A DNA stretch of 64,000 nucleotides from contig NZ_JAGIOB010000001.1 of the NCBI RefSeq assembly GCF_017876495.1, positions 1,984,001 to 2,048,000 on the forward strand. Direction: 5' to 3'. The number at the start of each line of letters is the position of its first letter. Position 1 is the first letter of the stretch. The position numbers and the translations under genes were made by a program. Below the pieces are notes generated by a model. That model saw only the letters and a list, made by a program, of their open reading frames with translations, was not told the origin of the DNA and made no database searches. Below are positions 41,996 to 50,840 of the stretch, piece by piece. Origin of the DNA: Microlunatus capsulatus. Its GTDB lineage: Bacteria > Actinomycetota > Actinomycetes > Propionibacteriales > Propionibacteriaceae.

Positions 41996-42628
41996 GTGAC
42001 CACCACCGCCACCTGCACCGCCCGCACCGCCGGCCGCCCGTCCCGCCGCCTCGCCAAGGTCGCCACCCTGCTGGCCGTCCCGGCCGCCGTCGCCGTCTCC
42101 GGCCTCGTCGTCTCCCAGGCCTCCTACTCCGCCTACTCCGCGACCACCGTCAACCCCACCAACAACTGGGCCACCGGCACCGTCGCGCTCACCGACGACG
42201 ACAACGGCACCGCCGCCTTCACCGCCGCCAACCTCAAGCCCGGCTCCACCGGCGAGAAGTGCATCACCGTCACCTCCAAGGGCTCCCTCGCCTCGAACGT
42301 CAAGCTCTACGCCACCGGCGCGACGACGACCAAGAACCTGGCCGCCCACATCAACCTCAAGGTCGTCCAGGGCACCGGCGGCTCGTTCGGCTCCTGCGCC
42401 GGCTTCACCCCGCTGCCCTCGGGCTCCGAGCTCTACTCCGGCACCGTCGCCGGGTTCGCCTCCACCGCCACCGGCTTCGGCACCGGCGTCGGCACCTGGG
42501 CCCCGACCGGCACGGCGGACGAGACCCGCACCTACCAGGTCACCTACGCCGTCCGCACCGAGGCACCGGACAGCACCCAGGGCGGCACCGCCGCCCTCGG
42601 CCTCACCTTCGAGGCCCAGAACAGCTGA
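41996..42628 (+). CDS. TasA/camelysin-like secreted protein
   Basis: A 210-residue exported protein. A basic N-terminus (RRLAKVATLL) and hydrophobic core run to SQASYSAYSATTVNP, the cleavage region typical of SipW-processed TasA/CalY-like proteins. The mature part shows NNWATGTVALTDDDNGTAAF and LKPGSTGEKCITVTSKG, recurring in actinobacterial family members, and a beta-rich, glycine/threonine-rich remainder. No SipW-type peptidase gene is nearby. It may form surface fibres or be a lone secreted beta-sandwich. Its 3' end overlaps the convergent LysR gene by 26 bases. Confidence 0.7.
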   Translation: MTTTATCTARTAGRPSRRLAKVATLLAVPAAVAVSGLVVSQASYSAYSATTVNPTNNWATGTVALTDDDNGTAAFTAANLKPGSTGEKCITVTSKGSLASNVKLYATGATTTKNLAAHINLKVVQGTGGSFGSCAGFTPLPSGSELYSGTVAGFASTATGFGTGVGTWAPTGTADETRTYQVTYAVRTEAPDSTQGGTAALGLTFEAQNS

Positions 42629-43613
42629 TCCCGTCCCGCACCGGACCGCGGGTCTCCGACCCGGTGGGGAACGCCGGCACCCAGCGGCGACCGCCCCAGC
42701 CCGCCCGCACCGGCCCGCCCCGCCGCCGGGCCGCGGCGACGAGGAGGTCGACGACGCGCTGGAGGGCACGTCCGGCGGGCTCCCTCCACGTCAGCTCCAG
42801 AGGCAGGGTGAGGGGCGGGTCGAGAGGGCGGAGGACGACGCCCTCGGAGCGCCTCGGCTCGCTCAGCGGGAGGACCGCGGGCCCGACGCCCTTGCCGGCG
42901 GCGACGCCCCGCAGCACGATGTCGGGCCCGGTCGTGGCGTTCGACTCGGTGACGAGCTGCCCCGGTCGGCTCGGGCCCTCAGGCAGCAGGTGACCCTGCA
43001 TCCGGTCCCACGCGTGGGCCGACAGGGGCCGGGGGAACATGACGACCGGCTCCTCGCGGAGGTCCGCCACCCGGACGCGCGGAGAGGCCGCGAGGCGGTG
43101 GCCCGCGGGCAGCGCCAGGTGGACGTCGACCTCGAGCAGCAGGGCGCCCGCGAGGCCCAGCTCCTCGCCCCCTCCGTCCCACACCACGGCGGCGTCCGCG
43201 CTCTCCTCGCGCACCGCGACGAGCGCGTCCTGGGTGGAGCTGGTCATCAGGACGACGCCGAGGGCGGGATCGGCGGCCAACCGCCGCAGGTGAGGGGCGA
43301 GCAGGACCTCCGCGCCGGACGCCACCCGCAGCAGGACCTGCTCGGGCTCCCCCGCGGCCGTCCGCACCTCCTCGCGGGCGCGGTCGGCCCGGGTGAGGAG
43401 GACCCGCGCGTGCGCGAGCAGCACCTCACCGGCCGACGTCAGCGTCACCGGTCCGGGGCGGGCGCGCTCGACCAGGACCACGCCCAGCCCGCGCTCCAGG
43501 ACCCGGAGCTGCTGCGACAACGTCGGGGTGGCGATCTTCAGCCGCTGCGCGGCCCGCCCGAAGTGGCGCTCCTCGGCGATCGCCACGAAGTAGCGGAGCT
43601 GACGGAGCTCCAT
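42603..43613 (-). CDS. LysR-family transcriptional regulator
   Basis: A 336-residue regulator. The HTH (1-60) is ELRQLRYFVAIAEERHFGRAAQRL, TPTLSQQLRVLERGLGVVLVER. The periplasmic-binding-like sensor domain spans about 90-300 (VLLRVASGAEVLLAPHLRRL...LREEPVVMFPR...VAAGKGVGPAVLP). It is divergent from the formaldehyde-dehydrogenase operon across 167 bases and is its probable regulator. Confidence 0.9.
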   Translation of the reverse strand: MELRQLRYFVAIAEERHFGRAAQRLKIATPTLSQQLRVLERGLGVVLVERARPGPVTLTSAGEVLLAHARVLLTRADRAREEVRTAAGEPEQVLLRVASGAEVLLAPHLRRLAADPALGVVLMTSSTQDALVAVREESADAAVVWDGGGEELGLAGALLLEVDVHLALPAGHRLAASPRVRVADLREEPVVMFPRPLSAHAWDRMQGHLLPEGPSRPGQLVTESNATTGPDIVLRGVAAGKGVGPAVLPLSEPRRSEGVVLRPLDPPLTLPLELTWREPAGRALQRVVDLLVAAARRRGGPVRAGWGGRRWVPAFPTGSETRGPVRDGISCSGPRR

Positions 43614-43780
43614 GACCAGGCACGTTAGTCCCGCCCTCACGGCAGGACAAGAGCTCCACCCCGGTCGGGTGCATCCATCGCACGCCCGCAGGTACAGGGC
43701 GGGTGAGGACGGAGGAGCGGTGCCGTCCCGGCACCCACGAACCGCCCTCGCCGACCCACGGTCTACCTCCAGGAGGCGTG

Positions 43781-43900
43781 ATGAACATGGTCGTCCACCC
43801 AGGACACCCCTGCCCTGCTGCGGCCGGGCCCCCGCGGCCCGGTCCGGAGGGACCGGCGGTGAACGCCGGACCCAGCTCCCCTGACGGGGGCGTCCGGTGA
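43781..43900 (+). CDS. Small proline-rich ORF at head of dehydrogenase operon
   Basis: A 39-residue frame (MNMVVHPGHPCPAAAG...) preceded by a perfect AGGAGG at 43771-43776. Its stop overlaps the GTG of the next gene (GTGA), as do most linked genes here. The ribosome site gives a 4-base gap to the first ATG or 10 bases to the third codon ATG. The product is rich in proline and glycine with no known domain. It may be a real small protein or a leader peptide coupling translation of the next gene. Confidence 0.45.
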   Translation: MNMVVHPGHPCPAAAGPPRPGPEGPAVNAGPSSPDGGVR

Positions 43901-44388
43901 CCGCCCGCGCGATCAGCACCGCGGCGCTGGCCGTCGGCGGCGGCGCCGTCGTGCTGGTCCGGCACCTGCAGCAGCGGGTCGCCGGGAGCAGCGGGGGCGG
44001 CGGCGAGCCGCGGTCGCGGTGGCGAGCGGTCACCGTCAACCGCAGCCCCGAGGAGGTGATGCCCGAGGGACGTGCGCCCGGTCCGCTGGCCGAGCTCGGC
44101 GACCTGGTGGAGGTGGAGGTGCGGCCCGCACCGGCCGGGCGGGGCAGCGAGCTGCGCGCCCGGCTCCGGGGGCCGGAGCCCTCCGGGGCCGCATCGGCGG
44201 CGGCCCGGCTGTCCGGGGACGACCCCCGCCAGCGGGTCCGCGCCGCGCTGCGCGAGGCCAAGCAGCTGATCGAGGTGGGCGAGGTGCTGCGCGTCGACCC
44301 GACGCCGCACGGCCGACGGACACCGACGCCGACCGGGGCCGTCGTCGAGGCGGCCACGAAGCGCGCCGGTGGGGAGGGAGTGCTGTGA
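43897..44388 (+). CDS. Conserved hypothetical protein of dehydrogenase operon
   Basis: A 163-residue protein with a short N-terminal hydrophobic segment (ISTAALAVGGGAVVLVRHL). A soluble domain follows containing WRAVTVNRSPEEVMPEGRAPGPLAELGDLVEVEVRPAPAGRG and DDPRQRVRAALREAKQLIEVGEVLRVDP, read in pieces. The VNRSPEEV and VEVRPAPAGRGSELRARL segments recall SRPBCC-type proteins. It overlaps the formaldehyde-dehydrogenase-like gene (GTGA), indicating functional linkage. Role unknown. Confidence 0.65.
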   Translation: MTARAISTAALAVGGGAVVLVRHLQQRVAGSSGGGGEPRSRWRAVTVNRSPEEVMPEGRAPGPLAELGDLVEVEVRPAPAGRGSELRARLRGPEPSGAASAAARLSGDDPRQRVRAALREAKQLIEVGEVLRVDPTPHGRRTPTPTGAVVEAATKRAGGEGVL

Positions 44389-45560
44389 GGGCCCTGTGCT
44401 GGACCGGGGTGAACGAGACCGCCGTCGAGACGGTCGACGACCCGACGATCCTCAACGACCGCGACATCATCCTCAAGGTGCGGCTGACCACGACCTGCGG
44501 GTCGGACCTGCACCTGCTCGGCGGCTACATCCCGACGATGCGCGCCGGCGACGTGCTCGGCCACGAGTTCATGGGCGAGGTGGTCGAGGTGGGCCCGGCC
44601 GTGCAGAAGCACCACGTCGGCGATCGCGTCGTGGTGTGCTCGTTCATCTCCTGCGGGCAGTGCTGGTACTGCCAGCACCAGCTGTACTCGCTCTGCGACA
44701 ACGGCAACCCCAACCCGGCGCTCACCGAGACGATGTGGGGCTCCTCCATCGGCGGCTGCTTCGCCTACAGCCACGCCCTCGGCGGGTTCGCCGGCAGCCA
44801 CGCCGAGTACGTCCGGGTGCCCTACGCCGACGAGGGCGCCTTCCCCGTCCCCGACGGCGTCTCGGACCTCGCCGCTCTGTTCGCCTCCGACGCCGCCCCC
44901 ACCGGGTGGACCGGGGCCGACCTCGCCGGCATCACCCCCGGTGACACCGTCGCGGTCTGGGGGGCCGGCGGCGTCGGCCAGATGGCGGCCCGGGCGGCGA
45001 TGCTGCTGGGCGCGGAGCAGGTCGTCGTCATCGACCGGCTGCAGAACCGCCTGCAGCAGGTGCGCCAGCACATCGGCGCCGAGACGCTGGACTACACCCA
45101 GGACGAGGTCGTCGCCGAGCTGAAGGAGCGCACCGGCGGTCGCGGGCCCGACGTCTGCATCGAGGCCGTCGGCATGGAGGCGCACAGCACGGGACCGCAG
45201 TACCTCTACGACCAGCTGAAGCAGCAGCTGCGGCTGCAGTCCGACCGGCCCACCGCGCTGCGCGAGGCCATCTACGCCTGTCGCAAGGGCGGCAGCCTGT
45301 TCGCCCTGGGCGTGTTCGGCGGGCTCGTCGACAAGTTCCCCTTCGGCGCCATCATGAACAAGGGCATGACGGTCCGCGGCGCCCAGCAGCACGGGCACCG
45401 CTACATCCCGATGATCCTCGAGCGGATCGCCGCCGGCGAGATCAGCACCGAGCACCTGGCCACCCACGTCCTCCCCCTCGAGGACGGTCCCCGTGGCTAC
45501 TCCATGTTCAAGAACAAGGAGGACGGCTGCGTCCGCGCCGTCTTCCAGCCCGGCCGGTGA
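44385..45560 (+). CDS. Zinc dehydrogenase, glutathione-independent formaldehyde dehydrogenase-like
   Basis: A 391-residue MDR enzyme. The catalytic zinc region TTTCGSDLHLLGG and VLGHEFMGEVVEVG are clear. The structural zinc loop is SCGQCWYCQHQLYSLC, and the NAD loop is VAVWGAGGVGQMAARAAML. The long insert after GMEAHSTGPQYLYDQL resembles formaldehyde dismutase/dehydrogenase members. It probably oxidises an aldehyde or alcohol. GTG 44385 overlaps the preceding stop. It is followed after 43 bases by a paralogue. Confidence 0.85.
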   Translation: MRALCWTGVNETAVETVDDPTILNDRDIILKVRLTTTCGSDLHLLGGYIPTMRAGDVLGHEFMGEVVEVGPAVQKHHVGDRVVVCSFISCGQCWYCQHQLYSLCDNGNPNPALTETMWGSSIGGCFAYSHALGGFAGSHAEYVRVPYADEGAFPVPDGVSDLAALFASDAAPTGWTGADLAGITPGDTVAVWGAGGVGQMAARAAMLLGAEQVVVIDRLQNRLQQVRQHIGAETLDYTQDEVVAELKERTGGRGPDVCIEAVGMEAHSTGPQYLYDQLKQQLRLQSDRPTALREAIYACRKGGSLFALGVFGGLVDKFPFGAIMNKGMTVRGAQQHGHRYIPMILERIAAGEISTEHLATHVLPLEDGPRGYSMFKNKEDGCVRAVFQPGR

Positions 45561-45603
45561 CCAGCAGGAACCGGCGCAGCACCCCACCGACAGGAGGTAC
45601 GAC

Positions 45604-46764
45604 ATGAAGGCCGTGGTCTACGAGGGCCCGCGCAAGGTCAGCGTCAAGGACGTGCCGGACGCGCGCATCGAGCGTCCGACCGACGTCCTGGTGCAGATCA
45701 CCACGACGAACATCTGCGGTTCGGACCTGCACATGTACGAGGGCCGGACCGACTTCGAGACCGGTCGATGGTTCGGGCACGAGAACCTGGGCCGGGTGAT
45801 CGAGGTCGGCGCCGGCGTCGACAAGGTCCGGGTGGGCGACTACGTCGTCCTGCCGTTCAACGTCGCCTGCGGTCACTGCAAGAACTGCGAGCGCGGCCTC
45901 ACCAACTACTGCCTGACCGCGCAGCCCAAGGCCGAGTGGGCCGGAGCGGCGTACGGCTTCGCCGACATGGGTCCCTGGGCCGGTGGCCAGGCGGAGCTGC
46001 TCCGGGTGCCCTGGGGTGACTTCAACTGCCTGCGGCTCGGCGAGGACGCCGAGGAGCGGCAGACCGACTACGTGATGCTGGCCGACATCTTCCCGACCGG
46101 GTACCACGCCACCGAGCTGGCCAACGTGAAGCCGGGAGACCAGACGGTCATCTACGGTGCCGGCCCGGTCGGCTGCATGGCCGCCTACTCCGCCGTGCTC
46201 AAGGGCGCGAGCAAGGTGATGGTCGTCGACCGGCACCCCGACCGGCTGAAGAAGGCCGAGGAGATCGGCGCCATCCCGATCGACGACTCGTTGGTCGACC
46301 CGGTCCAGGCGGTGATGGAGATGACCATGGGCCTCGGCGCGGACAACGGCTGCGAGTGCGTCGGCTACCAGGCCCACGACCCCCAGGGCGACGAGCACCC
46401 GAACCTGACGCTCAACAACCTGGTCAAGTCGGTCCGGTTCACGGGAGAGATCGGCGTGGTCGGCGTCTTCATCCCCCAGGACCCGGGCGGGCCGGACGAG
46501 CTGGCCCGGCAGGGTGCCGTCGCCTTCGACTTCGGCGAGTTCTGGTTCCGCGGCCAGAAGCTCGGCAGCGGGCAGTGCCCGGTCAAGAAGTACAACCGGG
46601 CCCTGCGCGACCTCATCGCCGGCGGGAAGGCGACGCCGTCCTGGATCGTCAGCCACGAGCTGTCGCTCGACCAGGCGCCCGAGGGCTACCAGCACTTCGA
46701 CAACCGCGAGCAGGGGTGGACGAAGGTCGTCCTGCACCCTGACGGCGCCACGGCGGGGGTGTGA
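45604..46764 (+). CDS. fdhA: Glutathione-independent formaldehyde dehydrogenase-like enzyme
   Basis: A 386-residue MDR enzyme close to the Pseudomonas FdhA group: NICGSDLHMYEGRTDFETG, WFGHENLGRVIEVG, structural zinc ACGHCKNCERGLTNYC, and TVIYGAGPVGCMAAYSAVL for NAD. MGLGADNGCECVGYQAHDP is typical of this group. AGGAGG ribosome site. Together with the previous gene it gives two related aldehyde-oxidising enzymes in one operon; the symbol is by family likeness only. Confidence 0.85.
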   Translation: MKAVVYEGPRKVSVKDVPDARIERPTDVLVQITTTNICGSDLHMYEGRTDFETGRWFGHENLGRVIEVGAGVDKVRVGDYVVLPFNVACGHCKNCERGLTNYCLTAQPKAEWAGAAYGFADMGPWAGGQAELLRVPWGDFNCLRLGEDAEERQTDYVMLADIFPTGYHATELANVKPGDQTVIYGAGPVGCMAAYSAVLKGASKVMVVDRHPDRLKKAEEIGAIPIDDSLVDPVQAVMEMTMGLGADNGCECVGYQAHDPQGDEHPNLTLNNLVKSVRFTGEIGVVGVFIPQDPGGPDELARQGAVAFDFGEFWFRGQKLGSGQCPVKKYNRALRDLIAGGKATPSWIVSHELSLDQAPEGYQHFDNREQGWTKVVLHPDGATAGV

Positions 46765-46765
46765 C

Positions 46766-47323
46766 GTGGCCGGCGAGCTGAGCGGACGACGGGTCGCCAT
46801 CCTGGCGGCCGACGGGGTCGAGCGGCTGGAGCTGGAGCAGCCCCGGAAGGCCCTGGACGAGGCCGGTGCGGAGACGGTCCTGCTCTCGATCAAGACGGGA
46901 GAGATCGCAGCGCGGGACCACGACCTGGTGGACGCCGGCACCTTCGGCGTCGACCGGGAGGTCAGCGACGCCACCCCCGAGGAGTTCGACGCCCTGCTGC
47001 TGCCGGGCGGGACGGTCAACCCCGACCAGCTGAGGACCGACGCCACGGCGGTGGCCTTCGTGCAGGCGTTCGTCGACTCGGGCCGACCCGTGGCGGCGAT
47101 CTGCCACGGGCCGTGGACGCTGGTCGAGGCCGACCGGGTGCGAGGCCGGCGGCTCACGTCCTGGCCGAGCCTGCGCACCGACCTCCGGAACGCGGGGGCG
47201 GACGTCGTCGACGAGCAGGTCGTCACCGACGGCACCCTCACCACGAGCCGGTCGCCGGACGACCTGCCGGCCTTCTGCGAGCGCATCGTGCAGGAGTTCG
47301 GCGCGGGTCCCCGACGGTCCTGA
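46766..47323 (+). CDS. DJ-1/PfpI-family protein
   Basis: A 185-residue single-domain protein. The nucleophile elbow AICHGPW carries the conserved cysteine. The upstream acid is in ADGVERLELEQP and the core has FDALLLPGGTVNPDQL. Relatives are glyoxalases/deglycases or stress proteases. GTG 46766 follows the dehydrogenase stop by one base, so it is co-expressed and probably part of an aldehyde-stress response. Confidence 0.9.
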   Translation: MAGELSGRRVAILAADGVERLELEQPRKALDEAGAETVLLSIKTGEIAARDHDLVDAGTFGVDREVSDATPEEFDALLLPGGTVNPDQLRTDATAVAFVQAFVDSGRPVAAICHGPWTLVEADRVRGRRLTSWPSLRTDLRNAGADVVDEQVVTDGTLTTSRSPDDLPAFCERIVQEFGAGPRRS

Positions 47324-47379
47324 GCCGCGCGTCCGGCCCTGCGCCGGACGTCCCCATTCCCCGGAGAAAGGAGCACCAC

Positions 47380-48021
47380 GTGGCCGACCGTGTCCTGTCC
47401 ACCCGCCGCGCCCTCATCTGCGCCGGTGCCGGCGTCGTGACCGGCACGGTCTCCGGCCTGGCCGTCGACGCACGGCTCGGCCCCCTCGTCGGCTGGTGCA
47501 CGGCCGGCGTCCTCGCCCTCGTCTGGGTCTGGCGCCTGTGCTGGCCCCAGGACGCGGACGGCACCCGTCGCGTCGCCCGGGAGGAGTCCTCCTCCCGGGT
47601 GACCGACGACGCCGTCGTCACCGCCTGCTTCGCCAGCCTGGTCGCCGTCGTCGTCGCCCTGACCCAGACGAACAGCCAGGACCCCGATCCGGTGTCGGTG
47701 CTGCTGGTCGTCCTGGGCGTCCTCGGCACCATGGTGGCCTGGGCGCTCGTCAACACGGTCTGGGCCCTGAAGTACGCCCGCCTCTACTTCGTCGACCACG
47801 CGTCGGGCGGGTTCGACGTCAAGCAGAAGGACCCGCCCCGCTACAGCGACTTCGCCTACCTCGCCTTCACGGTCGGCATGTCGTTCGCCGTCTCCGAGAT
47901 CGAGCCGACCAGCAGCCTGATGCGGCGCAAGACCCTCCAGCACGCGCTGCTGTCCTACTTCTTCGGCACCGTGGTCATCGCCGTCGCCATCAACTTCGTC
48001 ACCAACCTCGGCCAGGGCTGA
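47380..48021 (+). CDS. DUF1345 membrane protein
   Basis: A 213-residue protein with five or six helices and the DUF1345 features ALVNTVWALKYARLYF and PRYSDFAYLAFTVGMSFAVSE. The family has no assigned reaction. AAAGGAG ribosome site; last gene of the dehydrogenase operon, about 56 bases after the DJ-1 gene. Confidence 0.85.
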   Translation: MADRVLSTRRALICAGAGVVTGTVSGLAVDARLGPLVGWCTAGVLALVWVWRLCWPQDADGTRRVAREESSSRVTDDAVVTACFASLVAVVVALTQTNSQDPDPVSVLLVVLGVLGTMVAWALVNTVWALKYARLYFVDHASGGFDVKQKDPPRYSDFAYLAFTVGMSFAVSEIEPTSSLMRRKTLQHALLSYFFGTVVIAVAINFVTNLGQG

Positions 48022-48045
48022 GCCTGCTCCCCGTCCCGCGCGGTG

Positions 48046-48531
48046 CTACGACGAGGCGGCGGCGGCCTCGAGGAGCTGGGCGGCGCGGGCCCGCACCTCG
48101 TCGTCGGACATCGGGGAGGTGCGCAGCTCGGCCAGCGCGGCCAGGTAGAGGGCGTTGGGCGCCTGCAGCTCCAGGGCGATGCCGTCCGGGTCGACGAAGT
48201 TCAGGTGGTGGCCCAGCGGCATGTCCTGGATCGGGCTGCACGGGACGCCCGCGGCCTGCAGGACCTCCTCCCACACGACGAGCTCCTCGCGCGAGGCGGC
48301 GGCCAGGCCGAGGTGGTCGAGCCCGGTCCGCAGCGCGCTGAACCGCTCGCCGGTCCCGCCCTCGGGACGGATCAGCGCGATCGTGAACCCGGTGGCCCGG
48401 TGGATGCAGACGCGGGCCGGACCGGTGTCGAGCACGACCACGAAGCCCAGCACGTCGCGGTAGAAGCGGGTGCTGACGTCGAGGTCGCGGACGGTCAGCG
48501 CGAGGTGGTTGATCCCGGCGAACGCGGGCAT
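48046..48531 (-). CDS. VOC-family (glyoxalase/fosfomycin-resistance-like) protein
   Basis: A 161-residue protein. The core GINHLALTVRDLDVSTRFYRDVLGF and LDHLGLAAASREEL are two VOC half modules with histidine ligands; NFVDPDGIALELQAP supplies the glutamate. The C-terminal 40 residues (LRTSPMSDDEVRARAAQLLEA) are an alpha-helical extension not usual in the family. Monocistronic. Confidence 0.88.
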   Translation of the reverse strand: MPAFAGINHLALTVRDLDVSTRFYRDVLGFVVVLDTGPARVCIHRATGFTIALIRPEGGTGERFSALRTGLDHLGLAAASREELVVWEEVLQAAGVPCSPIQDMPLGHHLNFVDPDGIALELQAPNALYLAALAELRTSPMSDDEVRARAAQLLEAAAASS

Positions 48532-48695
48532 CGGGTCTCCTCCGAGGTCAGCCCGGCGACGGCGTGGCCGGGGCCGCGCCGACCAGCGCCGTCGGCCGCT
48601 CGTCGTCGTGGGCTCGCGTCGACCCTAGCGAGCCGGAGCCGGGCCCACCCTGGGATGAACACCCACCCTGGCGACCCTCCGAGGGCCGGGCGCCC

Positions 48696-49637
48696 TCAGT
48701 GCTGGGCGGCGCGGGCCCGGCGCGGCACCAGGTGCAGCACCGCGACCACCACCGCGCCGACGACGACGCCGATCACCGCCGAGGCGGCGGTGTTGACCAG
48801 CCAGCCGAGGACCCCGCCGACGGCGGGCACCGCGTGGGCGGCGGCCTCCTCGGCGCCGTGCACCAGCGCGTAGGGGGCGTGCCAGCCGAGCTCGTCGGCG
48901 CCCACCAGCAGGATGTGGCCCCCGACCCAGAGCATCGCCACGACGCCGACGGTGGAGAGCAGCGCGAGCAGCTTCGGCATCCCGCGGACCAGCAGCAGGC
49001 CGACCCGGCGGGCGGCCGCGGAGCTGCGCCCGGACAGGTGCAGCCCGACGTCGTCCATCTTCACGATGAGCCCGACGACGCCGTAGACCAGCAGCGTGAT
49101 CCCGATCGCGACCACGACGAGGATGATCGCGCGCGACAGCAGGCCCTCGTCGGCCACCTCGTTGAGCGAGATGACCATGATCTCGGCGGAGAGGATGAAG
49201 TCGGTGCGGATGGCGCCCTTGACCATCACGTCCTCCTGGTCGGCGCCGCGCGCCGCGGCGGGTGCCTCCTCCTCGGCGTGGTGCCCCGAGACCTTCTCGT
49301 AGAGCTTCTCGGCGCCCTCGAAGCAGAGGTAGACCCCGCCCACCATGAGGATCGGCGTCAGCAGCCAGGGCAGGAACTGGCTGAGCAGCAGGATCACCGG
49401 GAGGATCACCAGCACCTTGTTGCGCAGCGACCCCAGCGCGATCCGCTTGATCATCGGCAGCTCGCGGTCGGCGGTGAAGCCGTGCACGTAGCGCGGGGTG
49501 ACCGCGGTGTCGTCGACGACGACGCCGGCCGCCTTCGCGCTGGCCCGGCCGGCCGCCGCACCGACGTCGTCGACCGAGGCGGCCGCCATCTTCACCATGG
49601 CGGCGACGTCGTCGAACAGGGCGAGGAGGCCGCTCAT
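48696..49637 (-). CDS. DUF808 (YedI-like) membrane protein
   Basis: A 313-residue inner-membrane protein with the DUF808 signature SGLLALFDDVAAMVKMAAASVDDVGAA at the start. LPWLLTPILMVGGVYLCFEGAEK and AIRTDFILSAEIMVISLNEV follow. Several helices follow to a C-terminal histidine/arginine tail. Function unknown. Confidence 0.9.
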   Translation of the reverse strand: MSGLLALFDDVAAMVKMAAASVDDVGAAAGRASAKAAGVVVDDTAVTPRYVHGFTADRELPMIKRIALGSLRNKVLVILPVILLLSQFLPWLLTPILMVGGVYLCFEGAEKLYEKVSGHHAEEEAPAAARGADQEDVMVKGAIRTDFILSAEIMVISLNEVADEGLLSRAIILVVVAIGITLLVYGVVGLIVKMDDVGLHLSGRSSAAARRVGLLLVRGMPKLLALLSTVGVVAMLWVGGHILLVGADELGWHAPYALVHGAEEAAAHAVPAVGGVLGWLVNTAASAVIGVVVGAVVVAVLHLVPRRARAAQH

Positions 49638-49709
49638 CGGGCAGTCCGCGGTCGTCGGGTCATGGGGAGAACGCTATCGGCCCCGGGAGGTCGGCACCCC
49701 GCGAGCGGC

Positions 49710-50243
49710 TCAGGACCCGGCGAGCGCCGCGCGGTGCCGGGCGGCGAGGTCGACGTAGACGGCGGCCCCGGCCACCACCCGTGCGTGCTCGTCGTCGGTG
49801 AGCGGCCGCAGCACCCGGCCGGGGACGCCGGCGACCAGGGACCGCGGCGGGATGACCGCACCCTCGCGGACGACCGCCCCCGCCGCCACCAGCGAGCCGG
49901 CGCCGACGACCGCGCCGTTGAGGACGGTCGCGTTCATCCCGATCAGGCACCGGTCCTCGACGACGCAGCCGTGCACCACCGCCGCATGCCCCACCGTGAC
50001 CCCCGCGCCGATCAGCGCGGGCAGGTCGGTGTCGGTGTGCACGACGACGTTGTCCTGCAGGTTGCTGCCGGCGCCGAGCCGGACGGCGGCCATGTCGGCC
50101 CGCACCACCGCGCCGTAGAAGATGCTGGCCTGCGCGCCCACGTGGGCGTCGCCGACGACGGTGGCGTTCGGCGCCAGCCAGGCCGTCGGGTCGATCTGGG
50201 GCTCGAGGCCCTCGTAGGGCAGGACCAGCGGACGGAGGCTCAT
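49710..50243 (-). CDS. Gamma-class carbonic anhydrase-family protein
   Basis: A 177-residue left-handed beta-helix protein with repeated hexapeptides (VVGDAHVGAQASIFYGAVVRAD). The histidine ligands are in VVVHTDTD and VTVGHAAVVHGCVVEDRCLIGMNATVLNG, as in CaiE/YrdA-type members. Many such homologues have weak or no carbonic anhydrase activity. Confidence 0.9.
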   Translation of the reverse strand: MSLRPLVLPYEGLEPQIDPTAWLAPNATVVGDAHVGAQASIFYGAVVRADMAAVRLGAGSNLQDNVVVHTDTDLPALIGAGVTVGHAAVVHGCVVEDRCLIGMNATVLNGAVVGAGSLVAAGAVVREGAVIPPRSLVAGVPGRVLRPLTDDEHARVVAGAAVYVDLAARHRAALAGS

Positions 50244-50282
50244 CTCCGCAGGCTAGCGAGGCCTCCGGCGCGACCGCTGCAG

Positions 50283-50319
50283 CCCTGAGCTCGTCGAAGG
50301 CCCTTCGACACGCTCAGGG
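50283..50319. repeat. REP-like inverted pair / hairpin
   Basis: CCCTGAGCTCGTCGAAGG and CCTTCGACACGCTCAGGG, one base apart, pair at 16 of 18 positions. Same family as at 13236 and 21373. Lies between the carbonic anhydrase-like and USP genes. Confidence 0.7.
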
Positions 50320-50340
50320 CACGGGTGGCCGGCCCCCGCG

Positions 50341-50739
50341 TCAGACCGCGGGCGGCTTGACGGCGGTCACGGGGCAGGCGGCGTCGAGGAGCAGCTGCTG
50401 CGCGGTGCTCCCGAAGAGCAGCTTGCCGACCGGCGACCGGCGGCGCAGGCCGATCACCAAGAGGTCGGCCCCCACCTCGTCGACCGTGGCCAGGATGGCC
50501 TCGGCGGCGGGCCGGCCGTCGACCGGCTGCCGCACCTCGTGCTCGATGCCCTCGCGCTCCAGCTCGGCGCGCAGCGCGTCGAGGTCGGGCTGGCTGGCGA
50601 ACAGCGGCGACGCGTAGTTGCCGTCCTTGCCCGTGTTCACCACCACGAGCGACCCGGCCGCGGCCAGCGCCGCCCCCTTCGCGTGCTCGAGCGCTGCCTG
50701 GCCCTCGCGGGTGGGGGTGTAGCCGACGACGATCTTCAT
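50341..50739 (-). CDS. Universal stress protein (UspA family)
   Basis: A 132-residue USP. MKIVVGYTPTREGQAALEHA opens the fold and the ATP-binding end is VIGLRRRSPVGKLLFGSTAQQLLLDAACPVTAV, matching G-2x-G-9x-G(S/T). ATG 50739 has an AGGAG ribosome site; a longer frame from 50781 is not needed. Confidence 0.92.
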   Translation of the reverse strand: MKIVVGYTPTREGQAALEHAKGAALAAAGSLVVVNTGKDGNYASPLFASQPDLDALRAELEREGIEHEVRQPVDGRPAAEAILATVDEVGADLLVIGLRRRSPVGKLLFGSTAQQLLLDAACPVTAVKPPAV

Positions 50740-50840
50740 GGTTCTCCTGGGGTCGGGCGGACGGACGGGCCGTGCGCCCATCCTGTCCGCCCCGGGCCCC
50801 TGGGGGAACCGCGTCCCGGCGACGCGCGCCGGGACGCCTC

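Noticed and set aside
42603-45605. A 1000-residue minus-strand frame spanning LysR and the dehydrogenase region
   Set aside because: Only the last third matches a known protein (LysR, from ATG 43613). The rest is antisense to two clear zinc dehydrogenases and has the low-complexity look of a GC-rich shadow frame.
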